Assembly: GCA_040954595.2 (NCBI GenBank)
Contig: CM082583.2
Coordinates: 4,898,001-4,962,000, forward strand
Direction: 5' to 3'
Origin: Balanoglossus misakiensis
Lineage: Eukaryota > Hemichordata
Length of the DNA stretch: 64,000 nt
The notes beneath the pieces were generated by a model. That model was given only the letters and a program-made list of their open reading frames with translations, was not told the origin of the DNA and searched no databases. The position numbers and the translations under genes were made by a program. This document shows positions 62,201 through 64,000 of the stretch, in pieces; positions within the stretch are counted from its first letter, which is position 1, and each line of letters starts with the position of its first letter.

Positions 62201-62665
62201 TGATGATCATGTTGATATTGTTTTTTTTTTTCATTCTTAATATGACATGTAATGCCAACATAAAAGCTACAGATGATGCCTATTAAATCATAACGAATCG
62301 TTGGTTTGGCCGTGGTCAAAAGCCCCGCCCCGTCGTATATCTAATAACAAGGGACTGTGATTGAGTGAGTGACAATCAACACATGGATGGTACAAGTGTT
62401 TAAAACATGATCATAACTATTCAAGGAACGAATCGCGTGTATTCTCACTCAGTTACAGGATTACAGTCAAGTGAATTACCGTTTTAACGCGCCCTTTAGC
62501 TGATTCTTCGTCGCTGTCGACTTTTTTCTGATTACCACTTTCTTTCTTATGCGCCGGTGTTGGACTGAAGAATCTCGACAGAGTAAGTTGCTGCCCCCTT
62601 CCAGTTCCGGTTCCATTCGTACTGCCAGAAGCTTTCCGAAGTTTTCCAAGGTTAGGCTTTGGCAT
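50387..62665 (-). CDS. MSH3: MSH3, MutS homologue of MutS-beta (21 exons found, one missing)
   Basis: The ATG is at 62663-62665 and the stop at 50387-50389. The 21 exons give 1103 residues in one frame; one conserved exon of about 36 residues is not found, so the true length would be about 1140, close to the 1137 of human MSH3. The order of domains is PCNA-binding N-terminus, MutS mismatch-binding and connector domains, lever/clamp, and an ABC-type ATPase with GPNMGGKS and [11 protein letters not shown]3 pairs with MSH2 to recognise insertion-deletion loops in the nucleus. [11 protein letters not shown] is the MSH3 signature and excludes MSH6. Introns are GT-AG apart from one AT-AC and one GC-AG. 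The promoter has YY1- and E2F-type sites. Confidence 0.95.
50925..50999. mobile_element. 75-bp MITE with 9-bp target duplication, next to an MSH3 exon
   Basis: The inverted ends are TAGACTCTCTCACAACCC and, at the right, its reverse complement with one change. ATCACTTGT stands at both flanks (50916-50924 and 51000-51008). A 9-bp duplication suits Mutator- or Merlin-type mobilisation. It ends 43 bp from the donor side of exon 51043-51217. Confidence 0.8.
51706..52108 (-). other. MSH3: GC-AG intron of MSH3
   Basis: The donor is GAG|GCAAGT, the strong GC-type consensus. With it YIVQE joins [13 protein letters not shown] exactly where vertebrates have [18 protein letters not shown]. The nearby GTGAAG would add residues and break the frame. 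The intron is 403 bp. Confidence 0.85.
54139..54214 (+). CDS. Possible first exon of the nested SGNH-like gene
   Basis: ATG at 54139 opens 25 codons ([20 protein letters not shown]..) that end in phase 1 at a GTAAGA donor. The acceptor TTTGTATTGCAG at 54534 begins an exon that needs exactly one base, so the join is in frame and gives 597 residues. Support is splice-site and phase agreement only. The intron would contain the CA-repeat tract. Confidence 0.35.
54250..54338. repeat. CA and TCAC microsatellite tract
   Basis: Two (CA)n blocks followed by TCAC units, between the candidate first exon and the main frame of the nested gene. A shorter (CA)n lies at 53401-53420. Confidence 0.85.
54535..56252 (+). 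CDS. Membrane-anchored SGNH/GDSL-hydrolase-like protein, nested in MSH3
   Basis: An open frame of more than 570 codons runs antisense inside MSH3 intron 15. The numbering here counts from base 54534. It has a basic stretch ([12 protein letters not shown]), a hydrophobic anchor (66-84), a spacer, then an SGNH-like fold: GGSIS with the putative nucleophile S192, NAAVGATDS (226-234), ELAADDYN (256-263) and DANH (345-348) for the catalytic Asp and His. The C-terminal third looks like a beta-rich domain with paired Cys and many N-glycosylation sequons (NHT, NAT, NRT, NLT, NNT), so the product is probably a type II secretory-pathway protein. The first in-frame ATG is at 54741; alternatively a splice acceptor at 54534 joins an upstream exon (54139-54214). 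It is far more GC-rich than its surroundings. Substrate unknown. Confidence 0.85.
56237..56242 (+). terminator. Poly(A) signal inside the last codons of the SGNH-like gene
   Basis: AATAAA overlaps the codons for Thr-Ile-Asn, eight bases before the TGA at 56250-56252. Cleavage 10-30 bases downstream would leave almost no 3' UTR. Confidence 0.5.
56500..56579. promoter_or_regulatory. Cluster of X-box-like palindromes in an MSH3 intron
   Basis: GTTGCTAGGTGAC at 56541-56553 is, on the minus strand, a perfect X-box (GTCACC T AGCAAC). A near match (GTTGCCAAGCAAG) lies at 56500-56512 on the minus strand, and a weaker GTAACTATGGTAAT at about 56566. Function is unknown; an intronic RFX-bound element is possible. 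Confidence 0.4.
56793..60078 (-). CDS. MSH3: MSH3 exons 7-15: lever and clamp
   Basis: Exons 59954-60078, 59696-59807, 59384-59468, 58835-58944, 58602-58734, 58120-58307, 57371-57539, 57098-57162 and 56793-56909. Recognisable blocks are [78 protein letters not shown] and [10 protein letters not shown], each aligned with vertebrate MSH3. Phases agree at every junction. Exon 14 uses the strong GTGAGT donor after ISY. The intron after exon 15 is 3.6 kb and contains the nested gene. Confidence 0.92.
58967..59120. mobile_element. G run, purine tract and truncated family D MITE
   Basis: A 13-G run (58967-58979) and a GA-rich tract are followed by the right half of family D (59012-59120), ending GTATTACAG before TA. 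The left half of the element is missing. It lies in the MSH3 intron between exons 9 and 10, 23 bp from the exon 10 acceptor at its nearest edge. Confidence 0.7.
60244..61117 (-). CDS. MSH3: MSH3 exons 4-6: mismatch-binding and connector domains
   Basis: Exons 60883-61117, 60539-60669 and 60244-60410. The first carries [16 protein letters not shown] and [17 protein letters not shown], strongly conserved in MSH3. Its end (GEGG split as GED|VDP) joins exon 5 across an AT-AC intron, giving LIGEDVDPSTGE where human MSH3 has LIGEDVNP. Exon 6 encodes [18 protein letters not shown], matching the connector domain. Confidence 0.93.
60670..60882 (-). other. MSH3: U12-type AT-AC intron of MSH3
   Basis: On the minus strand the intron begins ATATCCTT, the exact minor-spliceosome AT-AC donor, and ends GCATAC. 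The branch motif CCTTAAC (60680-60686) is a match to the U12 consensus, with the branch A 11 bases from the 3' end. Only this pair of sites restores the frame and the conserved GEDVDP; no GT-AG choice does. It is 213 bp long. Confidence 0.9.
61305..62665 (-). CDS. MSH3: MSH3 exons 1-3: PCNA-interacting N-terminus to mismatch-binding start
   Basis: Exons 62480-62665, 61950-62097 and 61305-61795. Residues 26-33 are QLTLSRFF, a textbook PIP box (QxxLxxFF) for PCNA binding. The Lys/Ser/Gly-rich middle is disordered. Exon 3 ends with YTPLEQQ and [15 protein letters not shown], which begin the mismatch-binding domain. The ATG at 62665 is preferred over one 13 codons upstream because MPKPNLGK is followed at once by the PIP box and the upstream codons look non-coding. 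Confidence 0.9.
61855..61902. repeat. Isolated core hairpin of family A in a 154-bp MSH3 intron
   Basis: TTGCCAAAATGAATAA ... TTATTCATTTGGCAA forms a hairpin that is the reverse complement of the centre of the family A elements at 23110 and 39941, without their arms. It occupies a third of MSH3 intron 2. Confidence 0.7.
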
Positions 62666-62762
62666 GTTTTGCTTGCTTCGCCACCCCGATCTGCAAATTT
62701 GCAAATGGAAATGCCTCTTTTCAGGTTATGCTGAACACGTTGTGGTGTTTATGTTTCTATTT

Positions 62763-62773
62763 GCCGCCATCTT
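62763..62773 (-). promoter_or_regulatory. Canonical YY1 site in the MSH3 5' region
   Basis: The minus strand reads AAGATGGCGGC, the exact YY1 consensus, 97 bases before the MSH3 ATG. YY1 in this orientation close to the transcription start is common at TATA-less housekeeping promoters. Confidence 0.65.
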
Positions 62774-62864
62774 GGCAGTTTTTCGGGCATATTTTCAGGA
62801 GGTTAGGGGTTTAGGACCGGCTAGGTGACCACTGATTTCAAAAGTTCGGAAGTTTACAAAAAAG

Positions 62865-62872
62865 TTGGCGCC
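62865..62872. promoter_or_regulatory. E2F-type site upstream of MSH3
   Basis: TTGGCGCC within AAAGTTGGCGCCGCC resembles the E2F consensus TTTSGCGC. E2F control is known for the vertebrate DHFR/MSH3 promoter and would suit S-phase expression; here it is inferred from the motif alone. Confidence 0.45.
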
Positions 62873-63439
62873 GCCAGCGGTAATTGATTGACGGACTATC
62901 GATCGCCATTTTGTACTTTCCTAAGTTAGCAACTTTTCCTTTTATTTGTTCCCATTCACATGCAAACGAGGCATGAACCTCCTTTCAGGGTAATCGGTCG
63001 GCCGTCACCTTCGCCCCTTTCGCAAGTGTTGACTAGTTAAGTTTTGAATGCCTGAACGTTTTAACAAACTGTGAATTTGCTCCCGTTGCCAGTAACTCAC
63101 CATAAAGGTCTTCCGGGCGGGTGGACTGTACTTTGCGTGAAATTTACTCGGTGACCAGACTGTTGCCTAGGATACAGCGTGCCGTCTGCTGCTTCGTCTG
63201 CTATTCTCAGTTCGGCCAGAAAACACCTGGACCATTGGCAGGTGAGTTTATTTCCCTCAAAGCTGACATTCTTCAGCGTTAATTAACCAAATGATCTTGA
63301 CTAAGCACCAGTGTGAACTTAGTCAGTCCAGTCACAGGGACACACACATACGCTGCCATATTTTATCACTGCAGTGAGGCGAGGGGGACTCGACTGGTTG
63401 AGAACTTGTCTTGACTGGCGAAACGAAACAGGGTCTCAA

Positions 63440-64000
63440 CAAAGCAAAATTTTTGAGGCAGTTGTGAATAAACAACTCATCCATTATCTTGAGACAAAGC
63501 ACGTTCTCCTGGATACACAATTTGGGTTTCGTAAAAAATACAACACCAAGCTGGCCCTTATTGACTTAGTTTCTGATATCAGTGACTGCTTAGATAGCGG
63601 TTCCATCACCTTTGGCATTTTCATTGACTTCAAGAAAGCTTTTGACACCATCAATCATGACATCTTAATCCATAAACTTCATCATTATGGCATCAGAGGC
63701 ATTCCATTACAATGGTTCAGTAATTATTTGACAAACCGGCAGCAATCAGTTATTATTAACAACGTGTCATCTCCATACTCACAAATACAGTGTGGCGTCC
63801 CACAAGGATCAATACTTGGCCCAGTTTTATTTTTAATTTACATCAACGACATCGCCAATTCAACGAAAGCCTTCAACTTCCGCCTTTTTGCAGACGATAC
63901 CAATCTGTTCAAGTTCATCAATAACCACCACATTGACCTTACACAAGTTAACTCTGATTTCTGCAAAGTTTGTGATTGGTGTCGGGCTAATAAACTCACT
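63440..64000 (+). mobile_element. Non-LTR retrotransposon reverse transcriptase, 5'-truncated, runs off the edge
   Basis: A continuous frame from about 63443 to the window end shows the reverse-transcriptase blocks in order: SKIFEAVV, FGFRKKYNT, FIDFKKAFDT, CGVPQGSILGP and FADDTNLF with the catalytic Asp pair. Homology begins abruptly at the SKIFE block, so the endonuclease and N-terminal part are absent, as expected of 5'-truncated LINE insertions. The block spacing fits the Jockey/CR1-like group, but the clade cannot be fixed from this fragment. No stop is seen in the 560 bases. Confidence 0.88.

Larger units (their letters stand above)
62666..63440. other. MSH3 upstream region with a possible divergent non-coding exon
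   Basis: This stretch is richer in CG than the introns. On the plus strand ..CATTGGCAG|GTGAGT at 63240/63241 is a strong donor, and the 120 bases before it contain no ATG, so it may end an untranslated first exon of a divergent gene. Vertebrate MSH3 shares its promoter with DHFR, but no DHFR coding sequence is visible here. Confidence 0.4.

Noticed and set aside
62666-62704. Upstream ATG 13 codons before the chosen MSH3 start
   Set aside because: The extra codons (MQICRSGWRSKQN) have no resemblance to MSH3 N-termini and the PIP box normally sits close to the start. Transcript data could still revise this.

Overview
The window is nuclear DNA from an animal, most likely a marine invertebrate. 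It is AT-rich, its genes have many short exons joined by GT-AG introns and separated by introns of up to 12.7 kb, and it is littered with short palindromic DNA-transposon remnants. The four conserved genes are metazoan families that also occur in vertebrates, but the repeats do not look vertebrate. I do not name a species.

Layout, left to right. (1) 246-25563, minus strand: the 5' 13 coding exons of a long coiled-coil protein whose C-terminus lies off the left edge. A perfect RFX X-box (25592-25604) sits 28 bases before its ATG, which points to a ciliary or centrosomal role. (2) 25564-28591: a gene-poor gap with large tetranucleotide arrays. (3) 28592-41949, plus strand: a complete DAZAP1-type RNA-binding protein (13 coding exons, 519 residues) with two RRMs and a Gly/Pro/Gln/Tyr-rich tail built from six consecutive frame-neutral exons, followed by a long 3' UTR. 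(4) 45408-47460, plus strand: a complete SNX24-type PX-domain sorting nexin (168 residues). (5) 50387-62665, minus strand: MSH3, the mismatch-repair MutS homologue. I found 21 exons and failed to find one short conserved exon. One intron is a minor-spliceosome (U12) AT-AC intron and another is GC-AG. (6) Nested in the largest MSH3 intron on the opposite strand (54535-56252): a GC-rich, nearly intronless gene for a membrane-anchored SGNH/GDSL-hydrolase-like protein. (7) 62666-63440: the MSH3 promoter region with YY1- and E2F-type sites and a possible divergent non-coding first exon. (8) 63440-64000: the reverse-transcriptase domain of a 5'-truncated non-LTR retrotransposon that runs off the right edge.

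SNX24 and MSH3 converge, and their likely poly(A) signals lie within about 15 bp of each other. The genes belong to unrelated pathways: a coiled-coil structural protein, mRNA regulation, endosomal sorting, mismatch repair and a secretory-pathway enzyme. They do not form an operon-like system. At least seven families of small non-autonomous transposons are visible. Four have clean TTAA, TA, TAA or 9-bp target-site duplications, a fifth has TTAA duplications at one of its three copies, and several lie directly beside exons. Exon boundaries were read by hand from splice signals, reading-frame continuity and remembered family sequence; no search was run.
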